Shown here one piece after another: positions 20,936 to 33,665 of a stretch of DNA of 64,000 nucleotides. The DNA is from Sweltsa coloradensis (lineage: Eukaryota > Arthropoda > Insecta > Plecoptera > Chloroperlidae), in assembly GCA_024449915.1 (NCBI GenBank), contig JAMZAV010001430.1, positions 62,001 through 126,000 of the forward strand. Reading direction: 5' to 3'. The notes under the pieces were generated by a model, which saw nothing but the letters and a program-made list of their open reading frames with translations, was not told where the DNA came from and searched no databases. Numbering within the stretch: position 1 is the stretch's first letter; each line of letters opens with the position of its first letter. The position numbers and the translations under genes are program-made.

Positions 20936-21910
20936 TAGGGTCGCCACCGTGCCGGTTTTTGACCGCACTCCGTTTTTTTTGCCCCACCATTGGCCCGGTT
21001 TGCCGGTCAGCTCCCCTTCGACCGGCAAATAGTATGTTTGCCGGTTTTTTTACGTAAATAACCCATTATACTAAAGATATTACTAAATTACACAAAAAAC
21101 TAAATAAATAGTTAAAAACCATTCTAATCATCGTTTTCCCCAAATCCCTTAATTAGTAAACATGCTCTTACTCCACTTCCCCTTGACATAACCCCGCCAA
21201 CAGCCCTTCACCAGAACAGCGAACAATGCAGTAGGCTGGCCAAAGACGCCCACACTTCACTGCAGTCCACTGTCAATGCCGTTCATAACGGGAAGTTTGT
21301 GCAACGAATTCCGACGATGAAATTGAATCTCCGCCAAAAATAAAAAAGTCCCACAAGGCTCTCCTGCAAGCAGCAAGATCAACTACTGAAATACTCATTC
21401 ACGATTAAAGAAGTAAACTTGTTATTGATCTAATTCCTTTAATCTGTTATGCTGTTTACGTAATTAATAATTTACTGCTTTGAGAATCGTGATATGACAA
21501 ATTGAATTAGGCAAAAAAAAATTATTCAGTGGGTTTATTTGGAATTTTTTATTATCCTTAGGCCTATTACTTATGAGTAAAAATATGCCCTTGCCTACTC
21601 GAACTTATGAATACTCGGCATCTCATCGGATGTATATTTTAATCTAGGCCTATTACCTCTGTGACTTTTTTATTTTTTGGTGGTTTTCTAGCTTTGACTG
21701 CACAAAAACTACATTTGATTTTGGTATATCATCCAGCCTCACCACTTATTCTAAAACGCACCAAATGCAATCTAAAAAGCTGAATTCCAAAATTTTCGCC
21801 TGCGGCGCTATAGTTGGGGGGCTCCGCCCCCCAAACCCCTGTGCTTGGTCCCTTTCCCACGAATTTACATGGAAGACCGGTTTTTCCCGTGATCAGAGTT
21901 GACAACCCTA
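20936..21910. mobile_element. hAT-like MITE (TAGGGT ends)
   Basis: The left end reads TAGGGTCGCCACCG. The right end, reverse-complemented, reads TAGGGTTGTCAACTC. Both are followed by an ACCGG-rich subterminal zone (GCCGGTTTTTGACC; GGGAAAAACCGG). The flanks CCTAGAAGT and CCTAAAGT could be a decayed 8-bp duplication. It is related in end sequence to 3915-18240. No transposase. A GC-rich inverted repeat (GGGGGGCTCCGCCCCCC) lies at 21816-21832. Confidence 0.5.
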
Positions 21911-22228
21911 CCTAAAGTAGGGTTAGGTGTGCATTCAAGAGTCCTTTGTTAAATATTTGCATGATAAAAACTATTTGTACATCTAGTAAAAACAATTAAA
22001 TATGTGATAAAAACAAATGCAACTTAAATGTTTACCTCCAAATAAAAATGCATTCATTTGTTGTTTCGCTCATTGTCACCGCCAGCCATTTTGAACCGGA
22101 CCTAAAACGAGTGTACACTTTTCGATTGCTCGGTCCATTGGTGACTTTTGGCCCACGAATGACCCAGGAAGTAGACTTTTTCAGACAGTACTTTAACGCC
22201 ATTGACAGATAATTAGTTCCTTCTACGT

Positions 22229-23012
22229 CAGTGGTACTCAAACTGCGGCCCGCGGGCCACGTGCGGCCCTCCTTACCAATTATTGCGGCCCAGTGTTTTT
22301 GTGTATTTACTCTTAAATGTTCCTATTTTTGTGTTGTGTACGTGATGATAAATTTCCACCAGTAATGTTTTAATAAGTTCTGTAACTTCAGTTGACCAAG
22401 AGTCTAATTGCTCTCTGCCGTATGCAATTTTTGTCTTGTATCCTGAACTAGATAGTTTTTCTTGCGCATTCAACGGCTTCTTACTTTTAGGGAGTGGTGA
22501 TGTAGCGGCCTGCCAGTAGCAAAAAGGTTCTGTGTGTCTGTCATTAGCAGTGGTATAAGCAGACCACTTTACTGTCGCTGATTCCGTGTTGATATATTCA
22601 CTGAAAATGTCAGGTGTTAATTCAAAATGTGCAAAGAAAGGAAGTGTAGAAATGAAAAATCAATAGAAGATCCTTTCTGGAAACGTTTTAATTTAGGACA
22701 CCAAATCCCATTTTTTTTCCCCACCCCCCCATTCGAAACACAACTCATTTGAGAACAGTTTCCCCAAAGGATCCATGTTTTGAGACAAGACAAACACAGT
22801 GTCTCCTTCAATGTCTGTTTAAAGGACAACACAATATATTTAGAGCTACAAAAACATGGTAATTAATATATGTACCTTCAAATAATACCTGCCACCATCT
22901 TTCCCCACCCCGCCACAAAACATCAAGGCATACATGTGTTTTATTAATGCGGCCCAGCTATACTTGGGTTATTTGAAAAGTGGCCCTCCGGAAAAAAGTT
23001 TGAGTCCCACTG
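22229..23012. mobile_element. hAT MITE (CAGTGG...CCACTG)
   Basis: The ends CAGTGGTACTCAAACT and AGTTTGAGTCCCACTG are inverted repeats. The 8-bp duplication TTCTACGT flanks it on both sides (22221-22228 and 23013-23020). GCGGCCC repeats occur near both ends. These are hallmarks of Charlie-like hAT elements. No transposase frame is seen. Confidence 0.88.
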
Positions 23013-23493
23013 TTCTACGTTGTTAGACGTGGACTTGAATTAAGACCTAGACCTGGACCTGGACCTAGACTTGAAATATTATTCAGACACACCCTTAGTC
23101 TCAAGGCTAGATGTTTTTTTATAAAAATTCCTTTGTCTATTTCTTTATTTAGTTTAGTTTAGTTTAGTTTAGTTTTAAAGTACCTGGATCCAGGTAAAAA
23201 AAAAACAATTAAATTTTAAGTTTAGAATTTTTACCATATAAATTGCTTCCTTGCATAAATACTATATACTACAGTATTTTATTTTTATTTTATTTTTATT
23301 TTTTCATATTGTACATACTATTAAGAGAGAGAGAACTTTTATTTTTTTAACAAAACAAAACTCTGTTGTAGCAAATACAAATTGCCACAAGTACACAGAA
23401 TAAAAATAACATTCATTGATTAATTAACAATTAAACAAGGTTTAAATTTAATACAATTCAAGAACTTATCATAATAATACAATTAAAATTACC

Positions 23494-24211
23494 TGTTTAG
23501 GCCATAAAGGTGATTCCTAAGATGGAAATGGAACCTTTCAATGCATCCATCGATACGTCTTGTATCAGTGGTTTTGCCTAACTTGAAAAGTGTTGCAAAT
23601 CAACAAAAAACTTTTTGGATGGTCCCCTTGCACCAACAAACAATCCGATGACGTGTATTGGGTTTGCATGGTAATTTGTCTGCAAAGTATGGTAGTGTTG
23701 GTTGGTATATGTCCTGTTTTTCAGTGTTGACTTGTTCAGCTTGATCTCCACTGCGTTCAAAGGTATCGTCGGGGTCAGTATGAAACCTTCCCTGTATTGA
23801 ATTAACTGCATAGCTGTCGATCCCCAATACCTTCCAATGCCGACAAGCCGTTACTTCTTCATCTACTTCCCAGCCTAGTTTTCCGAAATTTATTGCGATT
23901 AGAGACCGACATGGTTTATGACGAACTGTTCCTAAGTAACTCTCCATGTTTTGCAGAAGCCAAGAACGTGAGAAGGTTTCTATCTCGCTATCGCAACGAC
24001 GACATCAACGTTTTACCGTTCATGCACCCTTTTCTGGGCAAACATGGAGAACTCGAACTGGGCACATACATGTCATTTTAGTGCGTCTCGCCATTCGGAA
24101 CTTGAAAGTCCAGTTTTCCTTTGGATACCCATTTGTTCACTGGGGTATATTCTTGATATAACACAACTCCTTTACCTTTTTGAGGTAGATCACACCACTT
24201 ATTATATTCTT
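23494..24211 (-). pseudogene. R2-like LINE C-terminus: CCHC finger and endonuclease-like region
   Basis: Read from 24211 downward: LPQKGKGVVLYQEYTPVNKW, then a finger CRRC, eight residues, H, four residues, C near 23950-24005. Next come GKLGWEVDEEVTACRHWKVL, FHTDPDDTFERSGDQAEQVN, YQPTLPYF and VIGLFVGARGPSKKFF. The GARG block and the 'DP-T-R-FE' block are familiar from the C-terminal part of R2/NeSL-type LINE proteins. That region follows RT and holds a restriction-like endonuclease. At least two frameshifts and a stop are present. The ORF ends near 23494 with HLYGLNR. Confidence 0.7.
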
Positions 24212-25050
24212 TTAAGGGGAATCAACCGGGTCGTTGAACGTCCAAAAACCTTGTTTTTTTGTTACGGCTATTTTCATGTGTATTAAAAACTTGAAAAAAA
24301 TGGGTAATTTTTTGGGGGGAATTTGGAGGTGTATTTGGGGGTTTCGATACCTTAATATTTATGTGTTTCTAATTCAAATCGTGAATTAAAACTACTGACT
24401 GAAAACCAGATCAATTTGGCACGCATTTAGAGTAAGTGTTTATAATTGCTCTGACTGCAGAAAAATGAAATTGTGCAATGGTTGACAACTGAATTTTGTC
24501 GCGTACCTCTACGAATGTCAATAATAATTTTTAGTGCTCGTTCGTCCTGAACTTACTACAGCAAGTGACACACATTATAAAGGTCCATCAAGACTCTTGG
24601 CACGAAAAGTTCACTTTCCCACGAGGGTATAACCACTTCAAAATTGTCTAGCACTATCGGATCGAGCTGAAGTTCCGAGTGCATTGCAAAAACTTGAATA
24701 TTTTCGCAAGGATGGATCAGTCGTGGCGAGGATTCGACTCGTCCACCACTGCCGCTCCATGGCTGCCGCTCATGGTCTCGCCTGCGGCGTTTTCCACCGA
24801 CTTCTCTATTCGCCTCGTCTTCTGGACTGAGCGCAGCGATAGTTCATAGAGAGTAAAGATGACCTTGGTCCTAACGCCAAGCATGACACACACTACGAGT
24901 ATTACTGGAGTACTACTGATAGCGAGCCGCGAATAATGTTGTTTGCGTACGTTGTGATGACGAATAAAAAGAAGCGAACTAAACTTACTGAACTTGGAAC
25001 TATTTTTCAAACGATTTATTTAGCTACAAAACGTCATTAACAGACTGTGG

Positions 25051-25712
25051 TTCCCACCTTTTTCAACTCAAGGCACCCCTTTGCTACATTTTAATAATTT
25101 CGCGGCACCCCTTCAGCCAAGTAGTATTTAGCATGTCTGGGTAAACAAATACACAAAATTAGCAATTTGATGTCAATTGTTGCCTATGTTTAGTAAAAAT
25201 AATTAAACGTTTCAATTTTGCTAGGAATATACTTGGATTTGCTAGCTTTTCAACCACAGACAATACCCAAGTCTTTCTACACACTTTCTCCTACTCTAGG
25301 TCTTTCTTCACACCCCACCACATGTGAATCCCATCGCTAAGTAGTTGCCGTCATCGGCGTCATACAACCATGTTTTCACAGATTCTTATTAGCATCACTC
25401 GCGCCGCATTTTACTTATTTATGCAAACATTAGTTTTTACACGTCATTCAGTCCATTCACTATTGTCCAATTTGGGGGTGGCAGCTAGCATAGGAATCGA
25501 GATCAGCATCGTGCTGCGTGATTTACGCAATATCCATTTTTCAATTGGACCATTTTGGAATAAAAACTATGGTAATCAGTTGATTAGCTAGGTAGAAGTA
25601 GCCTATAATTGTTTTGCTTTGTGTAAATTCATTATTTACTGTATTTTTATATTTCAAAAACTCTTTGTTTTTACTGGTATGTACAAGTTTTTGCGGCACC
25701 TTGGTTGGAACC
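25051..25712. mobile_element. hAT-like MITE
   Basis: CTGTGGTTCCCACC...GGCACCCC on the left and GCGGCACCTTGGTTGGAACCACTG (20 of its bases clearly paired) on the right are inverted. They have the look of hAT ends (CAGTGGTTCC). I could not find a convincing 8-bp duplication, so the borders are approximate. Confidence 0.5.
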
Positions 25713-25859
25713 ACTGAATTTATTCATGAGTTACGAAGGTTGCCTTTACCATACAATTGTCAGGTGATACCTAACTCGTATCATTTTGTTCTAATTTTTG
25801 GTGGTAGTGCCTGTCAAAGCCAAAAGCTGAACCTGAACCCGCAGAGGTATAGCCTATAT

Positions 25860-26095
25860 GAGGTTACGCGCCAGTGTCGTTCGAGCTCTAAGCGCTTGAC
25901 ATTCGGGAGTCTCGGTTCAATCTCGCTGAGATCGGCATCCTGCTGAAGGTCTTTTCCGAGGTTTTTTTGTTGTAAATGCAAATGCAGGGGATTGAGGTCC
26001 TCTTAAACAACCCTCGGAACGTTCTTTCCTAACTAACCCGAAAGGCTAAAGACGGCACTGTGCCTAACAAAGGTATCTCGCGGGGCGAGAAAAAA
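25860..26095 (+). repeat. Possible tRNA-derived SINE
   Basis: A tRNA-like run with a B-box-type segment (GAGTCTCGGTTCAATCTC) precedes a body with GCATCCTGCTGAAGG and CTCGGAACG blocks. The tRNA fold is imperfect. Only one copy is in the window, so this rests on the promoter-like box alone. Confidence 0.3.
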
Positions 26096-26997
26096 CAATT
26101 AACAATAACTATATAGAGTTTATTTATTAGGTAACTCAATACACTTAAGAGCCTATAATGCTAGACTTTTCAGGCGCGGCGCAGAGAGGCTAGAAATTAA
26201 AATAACGCCTCTACAGTTATGATCCCAATATTATGACCAAAATTCAACCATACTCAAAAATTAAATTTTGAACACATCGGATTTTGTCTTTTTTGGAGGG
26301 GGGGGGGGGTCGCTTATTGCTTTCGGAAAAAATGATAACTTTGAACTTGATGATGAAACTTTACTGCATTGAAATAAGTAATATATCCATTTTTCATGAC
26401 AGCGCTGTATTAATTTTACTATTCTGAACACTGTGGTGAAATTTGATATTGTTTGAACCATAATTATGGTCATAATCGTTAAATTTCATCAGTAAAAGTT
26501 ACACAAAACGGCTCGGAAGTAGGCCTAAAATGGGATTTGATGGCTGCAAGGAGTTCCGCGTCTGTGCGTTATGATCGCATGTACGAAAGCCGATAACTGC
26601 AGCTTTGACGTCATCACAGTCTGATATCGCCATCGTGAGGTAGGGCCTACCCCGTCAAACGCAATTGTCGAGCCCTACCAGTGATCCCTACTTTGTTTTT
26701 ATATTCATGCAACTTTTATAACATGACGACAGTAACTATAGCAAATTTAATGAAAAGCATTGTATCTAAATCTTGGCAACTAGGAACAGATTGTAAACAA
26801 AATAAACAAAAGAAGGCAGCTTTTGTTTCTAGAAAATCTGTTTTGAAAAGCACTGCATCCACCGCTTGCTTGATGTATCATGAGAAATTAATTATAAGTA
26901 ATTATGTTGACATTGTTTTATTATCCCATGATATTATGTAGTGAAGAATAAATAAGGTGACCACCGGTTTGACCGGTACAGTACCGTTTTCATATCA

Positions 26998-27612
26998 CTA
27001 GGAAAACGCTTAAGTCCCGCCGCGTTGTTGGATGAGCGTAATTGGTGAATTGAGCTGCCATGTGTTTTGCGGATTTTCTGTTGTTCTGTGAAAAAATCAG
27101 AACTTTGTTGAAATTTTTTTAAAATTAAATCAAATTAAATAAAAAATTAACTTATTTTTTTTTAATTAGTCGTAATTTAAAAAAAGGAAAAAATCGTAAT
27201 ATTGAAATTTTCATAAGAAATAATTATTCAAATACGCACAAATTTTACACGAATATATTAATTCTTAAAATTAAGGTTCTGTGAAAAAATCATTATAATC
27301 GGATAAAGCATGTAGGAGTTATAAGTTGAAGAAATTTTTTAAAAATCGAAAAAAATCGTAAAATTGCGATTTTCATGAGAAATAATTTTTCGATTGCGCT
27401 CAAAAACGTGGCAGTTCTTAGTTCAGAGATTTCGAAGGCCTCCATAAAATTTCATCGCAATAGGAGTATCGGTTTAGCCGGAATCGTGTTAACAGACAGA
27501 CAAAAATACAGAAAGAAAAAAAAAAAAAAAAAAAAAACATTCCGGATTTTTTTCTCCAGTGTAGTGAAATGAAATCTTCGCTTCGCTCGCTACGCTCGCT
27601 ACGCTCATCCAA
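26998..27612 (-). mobile_element. Helentron/HINE-like element, copy 3
   Basis: Minus-strand start TTGGATGAGCGTAGCGAGCG at 27612 and end GCGTTTTCCTAG at 26998, followed by T. It is very similar to copy 1 along its length but with one fewer subrepeat. The AACGC/GCGTT hairpin and complementary GGATGAGCG/CGCTCATCC ends are both intact. A run of 20 or more A lies near 27516-27537. Confidence 0.65.
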
Positions 27613-28052
27613 TAACACTTGTACCGATGTCCCAAGAAACTAATAAAAATGACGTTTTTGTACCGGTTTGCAATTTTAGTGAGAAAGTGACCTGGTATTT
27701 TCTTAACTATGCCGTGCATGGAAAGATAATGTTTTATAAAAATATACTCCTCTGATAATACTAATAGTAAAAACAATGAAATAGTTCTTCCACTTCCAAG
27801 AAGATAATTCATTTTCTCTAGGGGTTTGTGGGAATTATTAATGATTTTGGTGGAGGTGCCGGGTCGCGCACGTGTGTGAAAACGTAAAAATCGTTAGGCC
27901 TATACATTTTTCACGCTACCTTACAAATGCTGATTACTTACCATCATAGAAATAATATAAGTCTTATGATACAAATTTATATTCATTTAGGAAGTTTTGA
28001 ACTTTTTCAGGAAACAAATAATAAAAATATGTCACTATAGTGTTTGTGCACA

Positions 28053-30190
28053 AACGCAAAAATGTGACTTTTTATCAAATTTACTTTGATATTCAATGCC
28101 AATTTACGAGAACGTTTGAAAACATATTGTTGGTTTATCTGTCTTAAAAACATGCTGTCACATGTGTTATAATACTTCAATGCACAGATAATTATACGAA
28201 GTCGCCGAGATAGTGCATGACATGCGTTTGTTCGGCCGCGCGTCTTATTTACTTCCGCTGTCGCGACGAGCACATTGTGAGACATATAAGCGCAAACCGC
28301 TCATACTTTACCATTCGGCCATGTAGGTATCAACAAATGTCTTGGTGATTTAGCTGTGTAAGTTTTATAAATGCTATGTTATATTTCAGGTCAATTGAAC
28401 ATTTCGTTACAGTTTTTGTCACTCGACAGCAAATGCAGGAACAAAGCTGCATCGCAGTCATGCATCACAAATATAATAATTTCTTTAAAACAGAGCGGCT
28501 TCATTGATGGAATTTTTAAAACTGAGTAGTGTGGCCAACACTGTAAATACAATTTGGAATTTAAAGTCCGTCTGGTTGTATGCTACTGTACCAGTACACA
28601 ACGTTTATTATTTATTTATTTATTATTATTTATTTATTATATTCCATCATGGGGAGGCTTTTAACTCTTCAACATCAGCAATATTAGTCTTCTGACGTTT
28701 TCTTCATACACTGCACTTCTCAACCTCGCTAACGTTGCTGAGAAGATCGACCAAACTCATATTCTGGTCACTGCAAATCTTATGGAGTAAACCAGCTGCT
28801 CTTTCAGGTAAAATAAGAATGCGTTTAGGTGGCATGCATTTGACAAAGGCGTTTTTGGCCAGTATAAAATCAATGTTTGGTGATGGAGGACTTACTTACT
28901 TAATAACTAAACCAGGAATATGCTGATTGCTGATGTGACTGTCAATTAATCTCTTCTGCAAGGTAAACAACTAAACTAAATCGTGGCGTACGAGCAATTA
29001 ATTTGTTTATAAAAGCCGCTCAAACCTGGGCAGAGTCCAACAACATGCATTGGTTATATTATATTACCACAAAATAACAAAAAATAATTGTAATCAACAT
29101 GCAAGTCTAGAGATGGGCATGCTTGTGTGCTCTGTCGAAATATACTTGAACATGATTTGTTGAAGATGTTACTGTACTGGCATTTTCAAAAGCTGAAAGT
29201 TAATTTACTCCCACATTAAAATTTTGCTTCAACTACAACTACGGATAAATAAATATAAAGCCCTAATGAACCCCTACTGATGATAATGTGTTTCAACTGC
29301 ATGCTAAGAGGGCCAAATTTCAATGCATGGTTATGGTGTTAGAATGATGTTAGAGACATGTTGCAAATCCATAATTGCCGTCATTCGACTACGGCAGGAG
29401 AATATACAACGGCTTATACTATTGTGTTTTCGTCAACAAATCGCACATCTATACTGTAGTGACAAGCAGTGTTAAACAGACAAGCATAATCCCCCCCCCC
29501 CCCCCCCAACCAGCCAGCCGAAAGATTTTAGTCGATTTTTACGCACTTTTTTAACACAGAACTGGTTATCGGATAGGGCTTTTTTTTTTTTTAGATCATG
29601 AACCACATATCAGGTCATATACCGAGTTTCAAGATTGTAAATTTTTCGGGGCGGCGTGTGCAGATAGCTGAAAACCCCCCAACTCGGGTGGGAGTAAACC
29701 AGGGTCGAGTTAGCCATCGCCTAGCTTGGCTGCGGGCGAACGACCGTCGCCCTAGATTACGTTCCAGTAGAAGCCATACAAGAATGTCATGCACACTTTA
29801 ACATGCCTACGTGCTACATAATAAATTAATATTTGACGTGACATGTGACAGAAAATTTTAGTAATTGATTCAAATTATTACATATTTAAATGATGTTAGA
29901 AATTTTATTGCCAATTTGTCTGTTACATGTGTTCGGTTTGGCGCCCGGACCTCACAGTGAATAGTAGTACTCTGCGCGATAGCGGAAGTAAATAAGACGC
30001 GCGGCCGAACAAACGCATGTCATGCACTATCTCAGCGACTTCGTATAACTATCTGTGCATTGTAGTATTATAATACATGTGACAGCATGTTTTTAAGACT
30101 GATAAACCAACAATACGTTTTCAAATGTTTTCGTAAATTGGCATTGAATATCGAAGTAAAATTGATAAAAAGTCACATTTTTGCGTTTTA
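28053..30190. mobile_element. Long-TIR DNA element, about 2.1 kb
   Basis: 28053-28265 and 29976-30188 are inverted repeats of about 213 bp with few differences (for example the GGAAGTAAATAAGACGCG block in both). TSDs are not obvious. Between them is a decayed ORF near 28700-28960 and otherwise AT-rich DNA. The superfamily is unknown. Long TIRs of this size occur in Tc1, MULE and some piggyBac relatives. Confidence 0.65.
28700..28960 (+). pseudogene. Relic of an uncharacterised mobile-element-type ORF (RLGGMH motif)
   Basis: The frame contains NVAEKIDQTHILVTA, then KPAALSGKIRMRLGGMHLT and FLASIKSMFGDGGLTYL, with shifts between. I recall a similar '(V)RLGG(F/M)H...F..SI....GGL' block from large uncharacterised proteins repeated in aquatic invertebrate genomes. 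Function is unknown. Its place inside a long-TIR element suggests it belonged to that element. Single-base shifts make it inactive. Confidence 0.4.
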
Positions 30191-30593
30191 ATGGGTAAAT
30201 GTGGGTATTCACTGGAACGATCGATTCGTCTTCTAAATAATCGTGCAAAGTTATTGGTTTAGAACAAGGATCAAAAGGGTGAAACGTCATGCGGAAGCGT
30301 CGCGACGCGCTCAAAACGCCAAAACGGCATGTAGAACAAGGCGGATTCTTTTCGTATACGGTTTATGGTATGTATTTTGAATTAGGCTTTCTAAAAAGTA
30401 AAATGTCATCTTGTTCTACCGCCGGTAGGGGTCCAACTTACATAACTTGCCGATTGCCGCTGCACGGATGCGAGAAGGCCTTCGCCATTAGAGTAATTTG
30501 CACTGGAAAGTTATAAAAATTGTTTCCGTCACAAATTATAAGTGAACAACCATAATGGAATGAGTAAAAAAAAGTAAAAAAGTTTTCCTACAC

Positions 30594-30668
30594 GGGGCTC
30601 GAACCGACGTCCTCTCGCATGCAAAACAAGAACTCTAACCACTCGGCCAACAATGACCACGATGAGCG
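30594..30668 (-). repeat. tRNA-like sequence (relic)
   Basis: On the minus strand GGCCGAGTGGTTAGAG (A box) precedes GGTTCGAGCCCC (B box) with tRNA-like spacing. The acceptor stem does not pair well. It is probably a tRNA pseudogene or SINE head rather than a working gene. Confidence 0.45.
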
Positions 30669-30899
30669 TGCGGTCTAGAGCGATACTTATACAGATGCAC
30701 GATAATTTGCGATAAGCGTAAAAATTTGTCATGACTATTAGGACACTTTTAATAGTTATAAAATGTTCTGCCGATATTTCTAGAGTGTAATTTACGTCTC
30801 TTTTCACAAGATGTGCATTATAATTATTTATTTTGTCATTAAAAACTTTGGATGTGGCAGTCAGTCGCATGAAATCATCCAACTCGCCACCAAATAATA

Positions 30900-32468
30900 T
30901 CTCGTGGTTTGAAACGTGGCTGGTAATGCGGGTAGCCTAGGACCCTAGGGGAGAAGACGCAACGTATTGGCAGAGCTACCGATAGCGGACGATTTATTTT
31001 AGGCAGTCGCCGCAAAATTTGAAAGCGCTCGGCCCTGCTTCCGACTCTTAAGACTAATTCAGTGTGTCAGCTACCGACAATCATGACAGTGCATTTTTCA
31101 AATGTTTACCCATAAGTCAGAAAAAACAAAACCCTAGATTGGATTATCTTGCCTAGGGATTGGTAAAATGTTGGATGTTATATAATCATATTCAACACAT
31201 TCATATCAACATAACTTGTATTATTTTAATGCTTGGTCAGGCAGAAGAAAAGTTTAAAATAAAGACTGCTATTATTATATCCCCAAAAACTCTGTCAAAC
31301 AGACGTAAGCTCAGCTCAGATATTTGTAAGCAGCACTTTACTTTCGTGTTGATCTCAAAATACCGAATGGACGAAAAACTGCAATCAACAACAAAAAATA
31401 CATTCACGTAAGGAACACTGTCCATGAACAACTTGACTCGTTTTCACAAACAAGGTGAAAAATATGTGAGGGTAATTGGGAGGTTAGTCAAAGGTGTGAG
31501 GTACTGAAGCCCATACCATTCCCGTAATTAGAAAAATATATATTTGAATACACATTCAGACAAGACTCGACATAACTGGTGACTTACTGTGTCGTCCTCC
31601 TAAATTTAGGCCTCATCATTTTAAAAGTGCAGATCTATCTCTGCTGCCGATAATAAACAATAATGGAATGCGCGTGATTTGTCAGATAATAAATCAAGTG
31701 TCGCAGGATGGCCAGGCTAGTCCCCACCCAGCGCTCGGGTTTCAAGGCCACGCATGCACTCATATCGAAATAAGCTGACGCACTCAACACAGTCTTCTGA
31801 CGTTCTCAACAGCCGACTCGGGCCGAGTATAATGGTCCTTTGTTCATGCCTGACATATAAAACAAACAAACAACAAGACACTTGGCTTTCTAAGATTCTT
31901 ATTTATTCGATTCCGCGAGATTTATTGAACCATGGCCCCGGGTTCGAAATCGTCTCGGGATATATTTTTGAAATGATATTGTCGAATTGCACAACGCCAC
32001 GGCAAAATTAAGTTAGCCCCGCCCAATAAGAAATATGACCATTGTTTACATATGTTATTTATTAATATCACAGTGTGTACACGCTGTACTCTTTGTGTGG
32101 TATATATCAACGCAAAATTATTAGAATGAAAAAATAAAAATGGTAGCGGAAAAAATGCAATAAAGTTTACGTAGATGTTTACTTTGTGTAAAAATATGTC
32201 TTTATATGGAGCATGTAAAAGTTATTTTATTCCACTGTAGTAAACAAGAACACTTTTCTTCATTGCCAGTGTTTGAACTTTTGCTTTAATTGAAATATCT
32301 AATTGGAACCTGACATTGCCCCCCTCCCTCCTTATAAAGTTCAGCCTCGGAGATGAAGTAACACGCGAAAAGTGATTTATGGATGAATGTAGTGAGCTAT
32401 GCGAGAAGACATCAATTTGACTAAAAACTATTTAAAAAGTTTGGGTTTGTTTTAGTTTTCGTGTTTAT
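30900..32468. other. Non-coding DNA, nothing recognised
   Basis: No ORF with family features. A GGGTTCGAAATC block at about 31938 recalls a tRNA B box but has no partner A box. Confidence 0.4.
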
Positions 32469-33095
32469 GGCTATTCGACCGCGTTTTTCTTTTTTCCCAA
32501 AAATATGCAACCAAATCAAAATATAGTGAATGGCTTTAAAACCTGGCTATTTTAGAAAATTCAAAACTATTTTTTTTTTTAAATTTTTATGATCCGGTAC
32601 AAGGCCAATATCGCCATCTCAAAATAATTTCAAATTTCAATTCGTCAGGGCACACCATTCAACTTAGGATGTGTTCTTTTGTGACATTAATTTTCAACGG
32701 GGTTTTTGTGGGGGCTGGCTGAGAGATTTTTTTTTAACATTTGTCGTTCCTGCGAATTTTCGTTTGGCGGTACAAATCGGTCCCAAAATATCGCCAAACG
32801 AAAAAATTCACTGGAAAGACAATTGTTAAAAAAAATCTTTTTCTCTCAGTCAGCCTATAGAAAACTAGTTGAAATGAATGTCACAAAAGCACAACACCCT
32901 ACGTTGAATGGTGTGCCCTGGCGAATTGAAGTTTGAAATTATTTGATGGTGGCGATATTGGCCGTTGTCCCGGATCAAAAAAAATTGAAAAAAAATAGTT
33001 TGATTTTCTTAAATAGCCAGGTTTCCAAAGCCATTCATTATATTTTGACTTGGTAGCATATTTTGGAAAATAAAAAAAAACGCGGTTGAATAGCC
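32469..33095. repeat. Giant imperfect palindrome, arms about 310 bp
   Basis: The left arm (from GGCTATTCGACCGCGTTTTT) and the right arm (to AAAACGCGGTTGAATAGCC) are complementary almost throughout. They turn around a short centre near 32785 (CCAAAATATCGCC). Paired blocks include CAGGGCACACCATTCAA with TTGAATGGTGTGCCCTGG, and GGCGATATTGGCC with GGCCAATATCGCC. It could be a MITE that is all terminal repeat, or a source of double-stranded RNA. No coding. Confidence 0.85.
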
Positions 33096-33485
33096 CTATG
33101 TAACTTATTTGTTGGGCCGGTCAAACAGCAGAAATTTTAATGAATGCTATATTAAAATTTCTTAGGAACTTTTGAAATTTGTTTATAAAGGGACTTTTTC
33201 TGGATGCAACCGAAGAAATAATTTTTTTCAAAAAAGCAAAAAACAATTTGATTTCAATTCGCTCTCTGCACTAGCAAGCTTCCCGATCTTCGTATTTTCA
33301 GGAAACGTTCCGCTATATCTATTTTTATTCTATCATTTATGGCGAAACCGGGAGTAATATTTGCCATGAAAATCGTACTTTCAGTATAATCTTAAATCCA
33401 AATATTTGTTTGGAAAATTTGGCTTTTGGCTTTTGCAGGCCGAAAACAGTGACATTTCAGAGCGCACTAATAATTACTTTAAAAA

Positions 33486-33665
33486 AAATAAATTCGTATT
33501 TATAATGTACCCACTCAGTTACATAACTGATTTTTCAGTGGGGGACAGAAAATATGAAGCCGAACAAGCCAACCTGTAGGCGCTGACACCATCGACGAGC
33601 AATCAATGCCCAAACTATAGAGCCCGCGACCGGCATATTTTGAAGTAGAAAACACCGTCATCAGT
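33486..33665. repeat. Dispersed repeat C, copy 2
   Basis: AATAAA-rich start, then TACCCACTCAGTTACATAAC and GTGGGGGAC, then ACCATCGACGAGC, as in 1865-2040. Similarity continues to about 33660 (GCATATTTTGAAGTAGAAAA against GATATTTTAAATAGGAAA). Confidence 0.6.

Noticed and set aside
24717..25010. GC-richer ORF as a host exon
   Set aside because: No splice logic, no family features, and it lies across the border region of a hAT-like MITE.
30529..30882. 117-aa minus ORF
   Set aside because: Its most distinctive part is a tRNA-like sequence read as protein.
31920..31960. tRNA gene suggested by GGGTTCGAAATC
   Set aside because: No A box or stems at the right distances.
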